Notes: a model not told the origin generated them from the letters alone. DNA of 64,000 nucleotides from Niebla homalea (GCA_019925105.1 JAHGAU010000003.1:558001-622000); one strand, 5' to 3'. Positions 26,049-40,504 are shown, numbered from the stretch's first letter. Numbers and translations: made by a program.

Positions 26049-29000
26049 TATTAAGTATTTTAATTGATTGATTGATTGATTTATACTACGGATCTAGTTA
26101 AGTTAATTCCGGCGTTCCTTAATACTCGGCCATTTAACCTTATTAATAACGGTAAAAAACCCGATATTTATAACGTTAAGAATAAAAACCGGTATTTACC
26201 CAGTTTTTATTTACGTTTTAAGGGTTAAAAGTATCTATAGCCGTTTAAAGAGTAAGAATTTATTTATACGTTTTTTCTAAGAAAACCTATAATATTATAA
26301 CTGAATTTACTTAAGGGTTACCTTTAAATTTATTGCTTTTCCGTTACTTTACGGGTTTATTTAATGTTAAAATTTTAAAATTCCGATTATATTATTAAAT
26401 ATCCTTATTAATACGTATATTATTATTATTTTATTTATACGATTCTATTGATTAATATAGTATCGTTTTTTATACCGCTTCGGTATTTATAGCCCCTTTA
26501 ACCCTTTATTAAGTATAATTTTCCCGTTATTACTTTTTATTTTCGGGTCGATAACGAAGATTCTTAATTAAGTTTTTAATTATTTTTTTAATTTTTTTAA
26601 TTAAACTAAATTATAATAATAAATTTATAATTATGTTATAAATTTAACGGCCGCTTTAATACTTTTTTTATTAATAAATATTTAATAATAATCGTTAATC
26701 CCTGCTTTTTTAATTAATCCCGGTTTAAGCTCCTTAAATAATAAATAAAAGATTAATACGTATATAGCGTCCTGCTTTTATTATTTATACTTATAATTAA
26801 TATTAATCCAATTACCGGTATATACGATAAAAAGGAAGTAAATTAAGCCGTTTTTATTTATTTAAAGTTAAATTATTAACGCGTTATTATTTTTTTTTAT
26901 AATTTTATAACGCCGGAAATACTTATTAATAACTTTATTATTATTTAAAGCCGGGTATTATTGCTTTTAAGGGATTAATTCTTTATATTTATATTAACGT
27001 TCTATTTACCTTTTTACGGTTTATAAAATAATCATTATTAATTTTGCCCTTATAACTTTCTTCTTTTCCGTTACTTTTACTTTAAGTAAAACTTTATATA
27101 CTTTTATATTAACTTTTTAAACGTAAGTTAAATCGATTTCTTTTTTAATTTACCTTAATTTAATTTCTATAAAAGGGATAGGTACCGTTTTTCCGCGTTT
27201 TTTTATTTAAGGTTTTTTATAATTTTAATGAATACGTTTATTTCCTATTAACGTAATTAAGTTTATACTTTTTTTAAGCTTTATTTAAATAATTATTTAA
27301 TTTAAGGCCAGCTTTATTAATAATATAAAGATTTCAGATTTTAATATTAAGATAAAAATCATTTTATATACTTTATTTATTACTTTTAAGTATCGGTTTT
27401 AAATTTTTTATAATTATTAAACGGGCTTTTTCCTATATTTAAACGTACTTTTAAGTACGTATTAAATAATTATTATATATATTATTATAAGCTTTATAAC
27501 CGTTTAATAAACGGTTTTAACCTTTTATAAAATAGCTTTTTACGTGAACGCTATAAGGTAAATAAATTTTTTTTCTTATAAAATTATTTTCTTTTAAATT
27601 TTTCTTATATAATCCTTTTAATTTGGTTTTTTATTAATTTATAAGCTAAATACTTTAATATTAACTTCCGGTTTTACCGTTATATTACTTAAGTTTATTA
27701 TAATTATTATATCGTATAACTTTAAGCTTTTTATTATATAAATAAGCTTATATTTATATAAGGTAAATTAAGTTTTATATGTTTTTACTTATTATAAATA
27801 AACTTTATAAATTTATTTTAACTTTAAATAGTTTATATAAATAAACGTATTATAAGTTAAAAGATAAATATCGTTAATAAAACCTTTTATTTAAATTTTT
27901 TATTTTAATTTCATTAAGTCTTTAATAAATAGGCCGTTAAAAAATAGGAATAAGATTAAAAAATAAATAACCTTTAAAGAATCTTTATTATTACGGGCTT
28001 TATTATACTTATTTTTTATTTTAAGTTAATTAACGTCGCTTAATTATTTAAAAATTTTTTATTTAATTTATAAAGAAAAATAAAACCTTTTTTTTTTTCT
28101 ATAAATTATATAGTAATTTTTAATAATTTATTTTATTAAATACCTTTATAATATTTAAAGAAAATAGATTTATAACGTATTTCTTTTTATAGTTTTATAT
28201 TATATATACGTTATTAATTAAGTTTTTAAGAGTTATTTCTGTTAACTATCTTTTTCTTATTTTCATTTATTAATTAAGGAGTAGCTTATACTTTTCTATA
28301 TAGTTATTTAAGATCTTCGTAATTACCGTTTTTAAAACCCTTTTTAACGTATAAAGGAATATTATAGGTTTATATAACTTTATTTTTAAGTAATTTAACT
28401 TAACCGGCTTCTTAAAAATAATCGTTTTAACTTCCTTAAATCTATAGAAATAATATTTTATATTAAAGTAAACTTAAAATAAATAAATAAAGACCTTTTT
28501 AAATAATAACGTTACCATAAATAAAAATTTATTTAATATACCGTTAAATCCGGGGGCCTTATTTTTTTTTTTAGTTTATTAATCGTTTTAATTATTATTT
28601 CTTAAGTTATTATTTTATTTATTATTATTAATTTAAAATATATTATACCGTTAATATTTATTAAGTTAACTTCCGATAACGGGGGAAAAAACGCTTTTTT
28701 AAGAGTTTTAATTTTACCGTTAAAAGTATTTATTATTATATTATTTAGTTTTTTTAAGAATAAAAACTTAAAGATAAATTTAAATTTCCTATTTTATTTT
28801 TTATTATATTTTATTAACTTTTAAATATTATAAAAGGAAACCATTAAGTTATATATTAAAGCCCGGAAATATATTTACTTAACCTTTTAAATAATTCTTT
28901 TTTTTAAGCTTCCTTTAACCGTTAAAGCGTCTCCCGGTTTTTATATTTAATAATTTACTTTATAAGTGCTTTTACCTTTATAATTATTTTTATATATTCT

Positions 29001-31847
29001 TTATTTTAATAGGTTTTAACTTTTTAAAACGGCTTTATTATTAAAATTATAACTCTTTATTTAAAGCCTTTATTATCCGCTTTATAAAATAATTAATTTT
29101 TTCTTTATTATTAAATTAAAAAAGTTTTATTAATTAAAATATTATTTTTATTGCTTTTATAAATACCTTAATTTCCTTAACCGTTTTTTACGTTTATTTA
29201 AACGGTAAAAACAGAGTTATATTAATAGACTAATTTAAAATTATTTATATCGGGACGTAATTTAAATTATATTTTAAGTCTTTTTAAGGTCCGTATATTA
29301 TAATTAAGTTAATGATACCTTTTAAGCTAAATATTAAGTCAATTATAATCTTAAATTTACGGTTTTCTTATATAATAGCCCCTTTTAACGTTAATAACGT
29401 AAAATTAAACCGTATAATAATTATTAATAACTCCTTAAATTTAATATAATTAATTATATAACCGTTTTCATTTTATTAAACGTAATAAAGATTAAAGTCC
29501 TTTATTAAGAAATATTTATTAAGTATAATTATAATATCCTTAAATAATAGGATCGTAAAGGATCCCTTTTTATTAACCGGTAACGGATTATACATATTGT
29601 AAATATTTAAATTATCCTTAATATCTTTTTCTTATATAATCCGGAATATATATAGGTTCCTTCCGTAATAAATAACGTCTTATTTATTTATATTTAGCCT
29701 TTTATTAATAAAGAAATACATTTACGTTATCTTATTACCCTTAAAAATTAAATAAAAACCTTTTTTTAAATTAATTAAAGAATAAGTATATAAATTATAT
29801 AATAACTCTTATATCGTTATAATATTAATATTTTTTACTTTTTTAAATTTAAATATTAATATTATAACTTTAATTATTTCCTTATATACGTTATATTATA
29901 TTACCCTTAAAAGCGTAAATATATTAAATATTAATGTTTATTGGGCTCTTTTTATTAACTTTTATTTATATAAACGGTTTCTTTTTAAAATTAAGCGTTA
30001 TTTATTTTAATCTTTTTATTACGATAATAATTTTGGTTGGGCGGCCGGCTTTAAAGGTTAATATTATTATAAACTTTTTCTTTTTTACGTTATTAATTAT
30101 TACGTTTTATCCTTCCCCGTTTAATAAACTTTATTTACGTTTTAAGATTATCTTTAATTACTTTACCGGTTTAAATTTACTTAAATTATAACGTTAAATT
30201 TTAGCCGTTATTTTAATTTTTTTACGTTAAGTTTTTTTTATTCTTATTATATACCGTAAGTTTTACGTTAAGTAATTATTATTATTATATACTATATATT
30301 TTAATACGTTTTTTATTAAGTCCTTTATTATTAAGCCAGCGTATTTATACGTATTATACCCTTTAATATATACCGTATACTTTATATTATTAAGGTATTT
30401 TATAGTAATATATCTGTATCTTTAATATTTAAAATATTAATAAATATCCGCTGCCCGGTTTTAAGGTTTTATTAATTTAAAAAACTTATCCTTTATTACC
30501 CCTTTATTAAAAATATTATTATATATCCTTATTAACGTTACGTTTAAGATAATTATAAAATATTTTTTTATATAATTAAAAACGTTTAATTTCTTTATTA
30601 TAGGAAGGAGATTATAATTAACGATTTCTAGCTTAAAATAGAAAACCATATTCTCCTTCTTTATCCGCCTTAAGGTAACTTCCCCTTCCTCCCTTATAAA
30701 TTTTATTAAATATATCCCGTTTACTATAATAGCGAAAAATTACCTTAATATTTTTACCGTTTTATACCTTTTTTTACCGGTTTATCCTTTTAACTTTTTT
30801 AGTTTTTCTTTCGTTTTTAATAAGGTTATATTAAGGAAAATATCTTTATTTTATAGTTTATATATTATAATAATTTATTTTATTAATAGCTTTTTTATAA
30901 TTTTAAATATTTTTATTAATTATAATAAGTTTATTCTTACCATTATGCTTTTTTCCTTTTCACTTAATAATTATATAATTACTATTTTCGCCTTCCTTAA
31001 TACCGTTATTTTTTCTTTTATTTTTACTTTTTTTACCGTTAATATTAACGCTACTTTTACGGTTTTTACTATTTAATTTATCCCCGCTTCCTTCTTTAAA
31101 GCCTCCCCCGTTATTCCTTTATTTTATACGTATCCTTTTTATCTTTTTTCGTTTTTATTTACCGGCGTTTTTATTATTGCTTTTTAAGCTTTATATAGCC
31201 TTTTAATTCCCTTAAATTTTTCCCCGTATTTACGTAAAAGTTTCTTATTCCCCGTAGCCCGATTTATAGTATCGGCTAAGTTTTTAATATAATATCCTTT
31301 TATTTAATTATAAAAAGGTTTTTTAACGCCCTTACCGTTTTTTCCCCTTTTATTTTTCCTTTACGTATTTAATAATTATTTCTTTTTATAATTTATTCTT
31401 ATTTATTTATTTAATATTTCCTTATTTTTATTTAGCTTTTTCCTAATTTATATATATTTAATAAGGCCTTTTACGCCTCTGCTTACCCCTTATTTATCCC
31501 CGCGTACTATCTTCGTTTTTTCCGCCCTTTATTTATTACTTTTTATAATAATATTTTTACGTATTATACGTATCCCTTTACGCGTATCTTATTAACTATA
31601 AACTCCTTATTTAATTTAAAGCCTTTTTATCTCGTATTTATTATATCGTTTATACGACTTATTACCGTTCCTATTAACTTAAGCCGCTTACCCTTTTTCC
31701 CTTTTTATTTTTACCATTATTCCGCTTCCGCTTATCGTATTTAAGGTACTGTCCTCACTGTTATTTAAGCTATATATACGTGCATCGTTTCTGACCTCTG
31801 GGGTCCCGTTGTTCGTCGCCATTTAAGGTCTTATTAAGTATTTTAAT
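26049..31847 (-). mobile_element. Full-length Tad-like LINE, copy 2, with 16 bp target duplication
   Basis: The insert spans 26065-31831 (5,767 bp), bounded by TATTAAGTATTTTAAT at 26049-26064 and 31832-31847, an exact target-site duplication. Minus-strand reading: only 9 bases precede the ATG at 31822-31820. ORF1 begins MATNNGTPEVRND (second subfamily). ORF2 follows, with the RT box F-I-N-D at 27881-27870, where the first Asp is AAC. The 3' UTR matches the unmutated fragment 20981-21287. The tail is (GATT)n on the plus strand at 26066. Stops are scattered through both ORFs at RIP-type positions. This is the best-defined complete copy in the window. Confidence 0.92.
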
Positions 31848-33290
31848 ATTAATAAATATATAAGATTCCTTAAAAGTTATCGGAGTAATTAAATTAAACC
31901 GTATATTTTAATAATAAGGGTAATAAAAATAAGATTCTTTAATAAAGTTTAAGTAATCGTATATATTTCTTAAAGAGATAGTTTTTATTATAAATATAAA
32001 TTATTAAGTTAAAAGTTACTTAAGCGGTAACTAGGTTTTAAACTATTTATAAAGGTTTAAATTGGTCTTTAAAATTCCTGGGAAATAACCGTAAGTTATA
32101 TATTACGTTGACCGGACGTAATAAGCCCTTTACCTTAAGTTATAAATTAAGCGATTAAGAATTAAAAAATTAAAAAGTAAATTAAAAGAATAAATAATAA
32201 GAAAAAGTAAGTAATAAAACCGATTAAAAGAATTAATAAGAAAAAATAGAGATAAATACACTTATAATAATAATTATATTATATATATATTAAGAATATT
32301 AATAATGATTTATAGCGGTCACCGACGTAAAAATTATTTAATTTAACGGTACTTTCCTTAAGGCTTTCCTATATAAAAGGTAAAGAAGATTAAAATAAAT
32401 AATTAAAACCTACTTTAATCCGAAAAAGAAATATAAACTTATAATAAAATATAATTCATATGTATTTATATAATAACCTAAGAGATTAAAAGGACCCTTA
32501 TTAACGTTATACGGTTATATATTGACTTAACCTTTTCCTTAAAAAAATAGTAAAAAAGATAAAAATAAAATATAGTTACTCAGAATAACCGTAAACCTCT
32601 TTCTTTAAAATATTTTTATTAAAATTAATAATATATTAATAATAATATATTTTATTTTATATATATCTTAATACCCTTAAAATAAGAAAAATAAAGTTAA
32701 ATATTATTATATAAATTAAGGAATTAATTATAATATTATTATTCCCTTTATTATTATTTTATTTTTTTTATTTAAAAAGATATATACCCTTTTACTTTAT
32801 ATTAAATAAAAAAAAAAGAAAATTTATATAAATTTATATAAATTACGAGGTTATCCCGTATTTATTAATAATTATTAATATTATTAAGGATTACTTAATA
32901 ATAAACCTTATTAATTTTTCTTTAAGGAGTAACGAAATATTATTAAGAATCCCTTAATCCTTTAAATTTAAAGGGGAATTAATTAATATATATAAAATAA
33001 AGGAAATACTTAAATAGTTTTAAATATCCTCCTTAATAATAATAATAAAGTTAAATATAAAAGGAAACTTTATAATATTATTAATAATTTTAACTTTTAC
33101 CTTAAAATTATCGGAAACTTTATAATAAAAAATTATAGTATAACCCGGGATTAAAACTTTATTCTATAGATTAAAAGAATTAAATAAATAAGAAAATAGG
33201 TTAAATAATATATAAAAATAAATCCGTAATATATAAGAAAAGATCAAAAGAAATACTTCCTTTAATTAATAAATAAACGTAATAAATATT
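31848..33290 (+). pseudogene. Unrecognised degraded region with lysine-rich plus-strand frame
   Basis: Around 32130-32270 a plus-strand register with few stops is rich in Lys, Ile and Asn (LRIKKLKSKLKE, NNKKKQVIKPIKR), and shorter readable pieces continue to about 32620. This resembles a nucleic-acid-binding or coiled-coil segment of an element protein, but no family can be named. The rest, up to the LINE tail at 33291, shows nothing. Confidence 0.3.
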
Positions 33291-36200
33291 GATTGATTAA
33301 TTGATTTATATTACGGATTTAGTTAAGTTAATTCCGGCGTTCTTTAATACGCGGCCTTCTAACTTTATTAATAACCGTAAAAACCTGATACTTATAACGT
33401 TAAAGTAAAAACCGGTATTTATTAAACTTTTATCCTTTATCCTTTAGAATAAAGGATATTAACGGCCGTTTAAAAAGTAATAATTTATTTATATATTTTT
33501 TATGTTTTAACTCCCTTAAAAAAATCTATAATATTACGATTATATCCTTATAGGGGTTATCTTTAAGTTTATTATTCTTCCGCTTTTTTATATTTTTATA
33601 TTGCTTTAACTTTACGTAACGCTTTTAAATATTTTTATTAATATTTACGTATTTAATATATACCTTTTTTATATTATTATTACCGTTAATTCCTTTAAAA
33701 ACTTTTAATAAGTATTTATTATTATATTTTTATAGCTATAAAAAATACTTTCTGGTTTATATAATTAACGTAACCGGTTTTTATTTTTCTTTTTTTTCCT
33801 TAATTAATAATAAAATTTTTCCGTAAGGTTTTTAATAATTTCGTTTATTTTTATAATAAAGTTAAATTATAATAATAATCCGGTAAATATTATAAACTTA
33901 ATAATTATCGGGATACCTTATTTCGTAAATAATATTTAACGATAAATATAAATATTAACTTTTACGATAAGTTTTAACCTAGCCTTTATAAATAAAAAAT
34001 AAAAGATAAAGACGTATATAGCGTTTTACTTTCTTTATTTATATTTATATTTAACGTTTATCCGATTTTTAATATATATAATAAATAGGAAATAAATTAA
34101 ACCGTTTTTATCCGTCCGGAGTTAAATCGTTAATATATTATTATTTTTTAATAATATTATAACGGCGGAAATACTTATTAATAATTTCTTGATTATTAAA
34201 AGTTAAATAATAATAAACTTAAAGTATAAAATCTTTATATTTCCGTTAACGCTTAATTTACTTTATTATAGTTTATAAAATAATCGTTATAATTTTCATT
34301 CTTTAAATCTTTTTAATTTTAATTTTTTTACGTTTAATAAGAATTTATATACGTTTAAATTAATTTCCGGGATACCGATAAAATTAATTTCCTTTTTAAT
34401 TTATTCCTATTTTATCTTAATAAAAAAAGGATAAATATCTTTAATTTATTCTTTTTAACTTAAAGTTTATTAAGATTTTAACGGATCCGCTTATTTCCTA
34501 TTATTATAATTAAATATATATATTTCTTTAGTTTTATTTAAATAATTACTTAATCTAATAAAACCTTAATTAACGGTATAAAAACCTTAAACTTTAATAC
34601 CGGGATAAAGGTTACTTTATAAATATTATTAATTACTTTTAAATACCGGTTCTAGACTTTCTATAATATTTAAATAAGTTCCTTCTTATATCCCGGAATA
34701 CCTTTAAGTATATATTAAATAACTATAATATATATTATAATTAACTTTATTACGGCTTAATAAATAATCCGGGCCTTTTATAACGTAGCTTTTTATATTA
34801 ATATAATAAAATAAATAAAATCTTTTTCTTATAAAGTTATTTTCTTTTAAACTTTTTTTATATAATTTTTTTAATTAAAATTCCTATTTACTTAAAGGTT
34901 AAGGACTTTAATATTAATATCCGGCTTTACCGTAATTTTATTTAAGTTTATTATAATTATTATATCGTATAACTTTAAGCTTTTAATTATATAAATAAGC
35001 TTATATTTATATAGTATAAATTAAATCCCGTAAATTCTTATTCATTAAAAATGGATTTTATAAGTTTATTTTAATTTTAAATAATTTATATATATAAAGA
35101 TATTATAGGCTAAAAGGTAAACGTCGTTAATAAAGTTTTTAACTTAAACCTTTTATTTTAATTTAATAAGCTTTTTAATTAATAAACCGTTAAAGAATAA
35201 AAATAATATAAAAAAAATAGGTAATCTTTAAAGAATCTCCGTTATAACGGACTTTATTAGGTTTATTTTTTATCTTAAGTTAATTAACGTAACTTAATTA
35301 CTTAAAAAATTCTTCATTTACTTAATTAAGAAGGGTAATATTTTTTTTCCCCTTAAGTTATATAATAACCTTTAATAGTTTATTTTATTAAAGGCATTTA
35401 TAATATTAAGAAAAAGAAAACTTATAATATGCCTCTTCCCGTAACCCCATACCGTATATACGCCGTCGATCAGTCCTTTAAGGGCTATAGTCCTTTAAGG
35501 GCTATTTCTATTAACCGATTTCTCTTTACTCTTATTTATTGGTTAGGGAGAAATCCGTAGTTCTTTATATAATCGTTAAGGATCTTCGTTATTACCGTTT
35601 TTAAGGTTTTCCTTAACGTATAAAGAAGTATAATGGGTTTATAAGACTTTACCTTAAAGTAATCCGGCTTAATAAACTTCTTAAGGATAATCGTTTTTAT
35701 TTCCTTAAACTTATATAAATAATAACTAACGTTGAAATATATTTAAAAAAGATAAATAAAGACTTTCTTAAACGGTAATATTATTATTAATAGGAATTTA
35801 TTAGGGATTTTATTCGGTCTTAAAGTTTTATTTTTCTTTAATTTATTAAGCGCCTTAATTATTATATCTCATATTATTACCTTATTTATTAATATAAGAT
35901 TAAAGTATATAACGCCGTTAATATCGTTCAAGTTAATTTTTAACGGAAAAGGGAAAAATATTTTTTTAAGGGCTTTAATTTTACCATTAAAGGTATTAAT
36001 TAATATATTATCGGGTTTTTTAAAAAACAAAAATTTAAGGATAAACTTTAATTTTTTCTTTTATTTTTTATTATATTTTATTAATTTTTAAATATTATAA
36101 GGTAAAATTATTAAGTTATATATTATAAATTAAAAATATATTTATTTAGCTTTTTAATAATTTTCTTCTTTTTTTTTTTAGGTAACCCTTAATTAATTAA

Positions 36201-39104
36201 GTATTTCTTAATTTTTATATTTAAAAACTTACTTTATCAACTTTTTTACCTTTATAGTTACGGTTATATACCCTTTATTTTAATAAGTTTTAACTCTTTA
36301 AAAAGCTTTATTATTAGGATTATTTTATCGATTATTTTATTTAATATTTTTATTACTTACTTTATAAAGAAATCGATTTAATTTTTATTATTTAATTAAG
36401 GGAGGTTTATAAATTATATTACCGTTTTTTCCGCTTTTATATAAACCTTTATTATTTTAACCGTTTTTTATACCCTTTTTACCGGTGGTAATAAGGTTAT
36501 ATTAACGGTTTAATTTAAGGTTATTTATATTAATATATAATCCGAACTATATTTTAAGTCCTTTTATAATTTATATATTATAATTACGCCGGTAACCTTT
36601 TTTATATTAAAGGTTAAATTAATTATCGTTTTAAATTTATAATTTTCTTACGTAATAATCTTTTATAATATTAATAATAAGAAATTAACTTAAGTAATAA
36701 TTATTAATAGGTTATTTAATTTAACGTAATTTATTATACGTTTTTCCTTATTTTATATATAATAATAAAAATTAAAGTTTTTAAATAATATATATTTACT
36801 TAAAATAATTAAGATTTCTTTAAATAATAATATTATAAATGGTTTTTCCTTATTAACCGGCGGTAAATTATATACGTTATAAATATTAAAGTCGCCCTTT
36901 AAGTCTTTTTCCTTTATAATATAGAATATATAAAGGTTTCTATTATAATAAATAATATCCTAGTTATTTACGTTAAGCTATTTATTTTTAAAGAAATATA
37001 TTCTAATTATCTTATCCCCCTTAAAGGTTAAGTAAAATTTTTCTTTTAAGTTAATAAACGAATATATATATAAATTATATAATAACTCTTATATTATTAT
37101 AATATTAATATTTTTTATTTTTTTAAATTTAAATATTAATATTATTACTTTAATTCTTTTATTATAGACGTTATATTATATTACTTTTAAAAGTATTAAT
37201 ATATTATATATTAATCTTTATAAAGGCTTTTTTATTTATACCCGTTTAAGTTACGGACTTCTTATTAAAGTTAAACGTTTTTTAACTTAATATTTTCTTA
37301 ATTATTATTAAAGATATAAGATAATTAACTTTTAAAGTTAAGATTATAAAGAGCTTTTTCTTTTTTATTTTATCCGTTATTATTATTTACCCCTTATTAT
37401 TTAATTAATTAAACTTACGTTTTAAGGTTACTTTTAATTAATCTGTTAAATTAATTCTATACGTATTATAGCGTTAAATTTTCACGGTTATTTAAGTCTT
37501 TTTATATTTAATTTCTTTAGTTTTTATTATATATTTAAAATCTTATATTGGGTATCCCTCCTTATTATACGTAATATATTTAAATGTGCCCTTTATAAAC
37601 CTTTTAATTATTAACTTTATATATTTATAAGTATTATAACTTTTAACGTAAATTATATATTTTATAATATTAAAGTATTTTATAATAATATATTTATAAC
37701 CTTAATATTTAAAATATTAATAAATATCCGCCGTTTTATTTTATAATTAAGTTATTTTAAGAAATCCTTTTTTAATAATCCCTTTATTTAAGACGTTATT
37801 ATATATTTTTATTAACGTTATATTTAATATAATAATAAAATACCTTTTTATATATTTTAAAGAATTAAGTCTTTTTATTACCGGAAGAAGCCTATAATTA
37901 ATAATTTTAAACTTTAAATAAAGAACTATATTTTCCTTTTTTATATTTTTTAATATAATTTCTTTTTTGGTTTTTATAAAACGTAATAAGTATATTTTAT
38001 TTATTATAATAATAAATAATTATTTTAAAACCTTAATTAATTTATATTCTCCTTTATTAATTTAAGTTTTAAATTTCTTTAAGCTTTTTTTTACCTTTAA
38101 TAACGTTATATTAAGAAGGATATTTTTATTTTATAGTTTACGTATTATAATAATCTATTTTATTAATAATTCCATTATTACTTTAAAAGCCTTTATTAAT
38201 TATAGCGGGTTTATTTCTATAATTACGTTTTTCTTTTTATTATTAAATAAACGGATTATTATTATCTTTATTTTCTTTAATATAATTACCTTTTCCTCCG
38301 TTATCCTTTTATTCTTTGCCGCGGATACCCCTTTTATTACTTTTATTGTTTAACTCTTTTTTACTTAAAGGGCTAACGTTTTCGTATTTTTATTTTATAC
38401 CCTTAATTTCAAGCCGCTATCTTTACCCTTTATTAACGTTTTCGCTCCCGCCTTTTAAAAGCCCTATAAATACTCCGTTTCCTTTAATTTTATTTTTATT
38501 TTTATATAAAAATCTTTTACGCTTTTTAATTTAATCTATAATATCGGTTAAGTCTTTAACGTAATATCCTTCCACTTTATTATAAGGAATTTTTTAAGGC
38601 CTTTATTACCTCTTTTATTGTTTTTTTACCCTTATTTACCAGGCGACGTATTATTTCCGCTTTTTACTTTTAATCTTTTAAGGTCTTATCCTTTTTACTA
38701 GCTTTATTTCCCTTTTATATACCCTTAATAATATTTTTACCGCGGTCTTCCCGCCTTTTCCCCCCGTTTATACCCTTCGTTATTAATACCGTACCAGCTT
38801 TTTTACCTTTTTATTTATTTATTATTTCCGTATTATTATTATACGTTTTACGTACTTTAATACGCGTATTTTACTGATTTTAATTCTTTTATTTAATTTA
38901 AACGTTATCCGGCTTATTATTATTATATTACCCGTACGCGTTATTACCGTTTCTATTAATATAAATTACTTGCCCGTTTACCACCTTATTCTTAACCATT
39001 ACGTTACTTCCACTTATCGTACTTAATATATTTCCCTCATTATTATTAAAGCTATATATATACGTATCGTTTTGGACCTCTGGGGTCCCTTTATTCGTCG
39101 CCAT
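33291..39104 (-). mobile_element. Full-length Tad-like LINE, copy 3
   Basis: About 5.8 kb on the minus strand. It runs from the ATG at 39104-39102 (MATNKGTPEVQND, first subfamily) to a degenerate (GATT)n tail at 33291. The RT box is F-I-N-D at 35134-35123, the first Asp lost. The 5' half (35050-39104) is close to copy 1, while its 3' end from 33300 to 33600 is more diverged than those of copies 2 and 5. No clear target duplication is visible, possibly because RIP or later events altered the flanks. It is preceded on the minus strand by CTTAAGGGAGAGGGATG, unlike the leaders of other copies. Confidence 0.88.
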
Positions 39105-39169
39105 CATCCCTCTCCCTTAAGTCAATAATTTAAATCGTATAAATTAAAGTATTTTTAAATTAAGTAAAT

Positions 39170-40226
39170 ATAAAATATCATTAAAATTATAATCGATATT
39201 TTTAAATATATTAAAAATAAGCTTAACGTAAAAGTTAATAATATAATTATTAAAGAAAATAATAAGGAAAATAACTTATTTATTAATAAAACAGAAAAAA
39301 ACGAAATTAAAAGAAAAGACTTATAAATTACTGAATTTAACGATAACTTCGAAATAAATAATATAATAAAGTAGCCCTTAACTTTTACCACGCTTAATAT
39401 TAACTTATTTATGCCTCCGCCAACGTAACGTTTATTTATACTTAATAAGTTAATTAAGATCCTTTATACTTAAGCTAGGTTAATAGCGTTAATTTTTTTA
39501 TATAGTATTCGCTTTTTAATATTAAATAATGGGTTTAAGTCGTAATTATTATATTAATCTTTTAAAGGTTTTTAATATATTAAAAAATTTAAAATAATTA
39601 CGAGAATTACCGCGTATTATCTTTACCGTTAAGAAATATATTTATAAATAACTACCCGTTATTAACCTTTATTAAGTATAAATACCCGTTATAATTTTAG
39701 AGTAACCGATTAAAGGATTAAAGTAAAATAATAAAAAGGAGATTAAAGAAGGCGTAAAGAAGCTGGTTTTCTTCGATCCTACTAACTTATTTAAGACGGC
39801 GTTTTTTCTACTATTTTACCGTATTAAAATCCATATTAATATAAATTACTTTATAAATAAGTTATCGGAGATTTATTAATCCATAATATAATTATCTTTT
39901 ATTAAAACTTAATTTAACGATTTTACTTATTTCTTAAATAAAAATATAATTTTTTTATTTAATATTATACGCTATTATTATCAATATTAACGCTATATTT
40001 ATTCTATATAAAACTTAATTAATTATTATTAAAGAAAGGTATTTACGGTTAAATAAAATTTCTATAATAATACGGCCTTTAATAATCGGGTTAAATACGT
40101 AATTTACCCGCTATAAAATAAGAGTTTTTATTTTACCTTATTACTCCCTACGAAAGTATAAATAAGTTAACTTTAATATAATATTAAAATATAAGCCCCT
40201 CTAAGGTAATTAAAAGGTAAAAAGTA
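39170..40226 (+). pseudogene. Degraded plus-strand frame, unknown element protein
   Basis: Between about 39220 and 39400 one plus-strand register is nearly stop-free and hydrophilic (KENNKENNLFINKTEKNE, then FNDNFEINN, then a Pro/Thr-rich TFTT...MPPPT). Further readable pieces extend to about 39800. The acidic, then Pro/Thr-rich, composition would suit the start of a gag-like or transposase protein. No motif allows a name. The overlapping hydrophobic minus-strand frame is its antisense shadow. Confidence 0.35.
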
Positions 40227-40397
40227 TATTATGTATAATTTAAAATATTAAAGTACAGAAATATAAAAGTGAAGGGGCCGAAGGCCCTAATATACCCAGT
40301 CGGTAACACTCCTGGGTACCGGACTAACCCCGGGCTTGGCCCGGGGTAGGCCCGGTAGGGCCCTTTCCTAAGCTACTAACAACCCTGAACCCTGACA
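40227..40397 (-). repeat. GC-rich island, possible solo LTR
   Basis: From 40262 to 40397 the sequence is unmutated and the most GC-rich part of the window. It contains a perfect hairpin, CCCCGGGC-TTG-GCCCGGGG, near 40337-40355 and several GGGCCC-type words. The minus strand starts TGTCAGGGTTCAGGG at 40397, the same first eight bases as the LTRs at 12869 and 40505. A matching CA end could be the RIP-altered TATTATG at 40227, giving about 171 bp. The flanks do not form a target duplication, so the solo-LTR reading is tentative. An insertion too short for RIP is the simple explanation of its composition. Confidence 0.4.
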
Positions 40398-40499
40398 CGT
40401 ATAAATAAACGAATTATCTTTATAAAGTTTTTAATTTATTTTCTTATTATATTAACGGTATTTAAGAATCCTTTAATATTTCTTATATTTTACGGTACG
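40398..40499. other. Spacer between GC island and miniature LTR element
   Basis: About 100 bp of degraded AT-rich DNA; nothing recognised. Confidence 0.4.
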
Positions 40500-40504
40500 G
40501 GTTA

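Noticed and set aside
29934..30191. 85-codon plus-strand frame with Phe/Ile/Leu-rich composition
   Set aside because: Antisense to ORF1/ORF2 of LINE copy 2, with no counterpart conserved in copies 3 and 5. The same applies to the frames at 30461, 38316, 44488, 44832 and 53217.
39155..39391. 78-codon hydrophobic minus-strand frame resembling a membrane protein
   Set aside because: It lies antisense to a hydrophilic, nearly stop-free plus-strand frame; AT-rich antisense DNA commonly mimics Leu/Ile/Phe-rich proteins.
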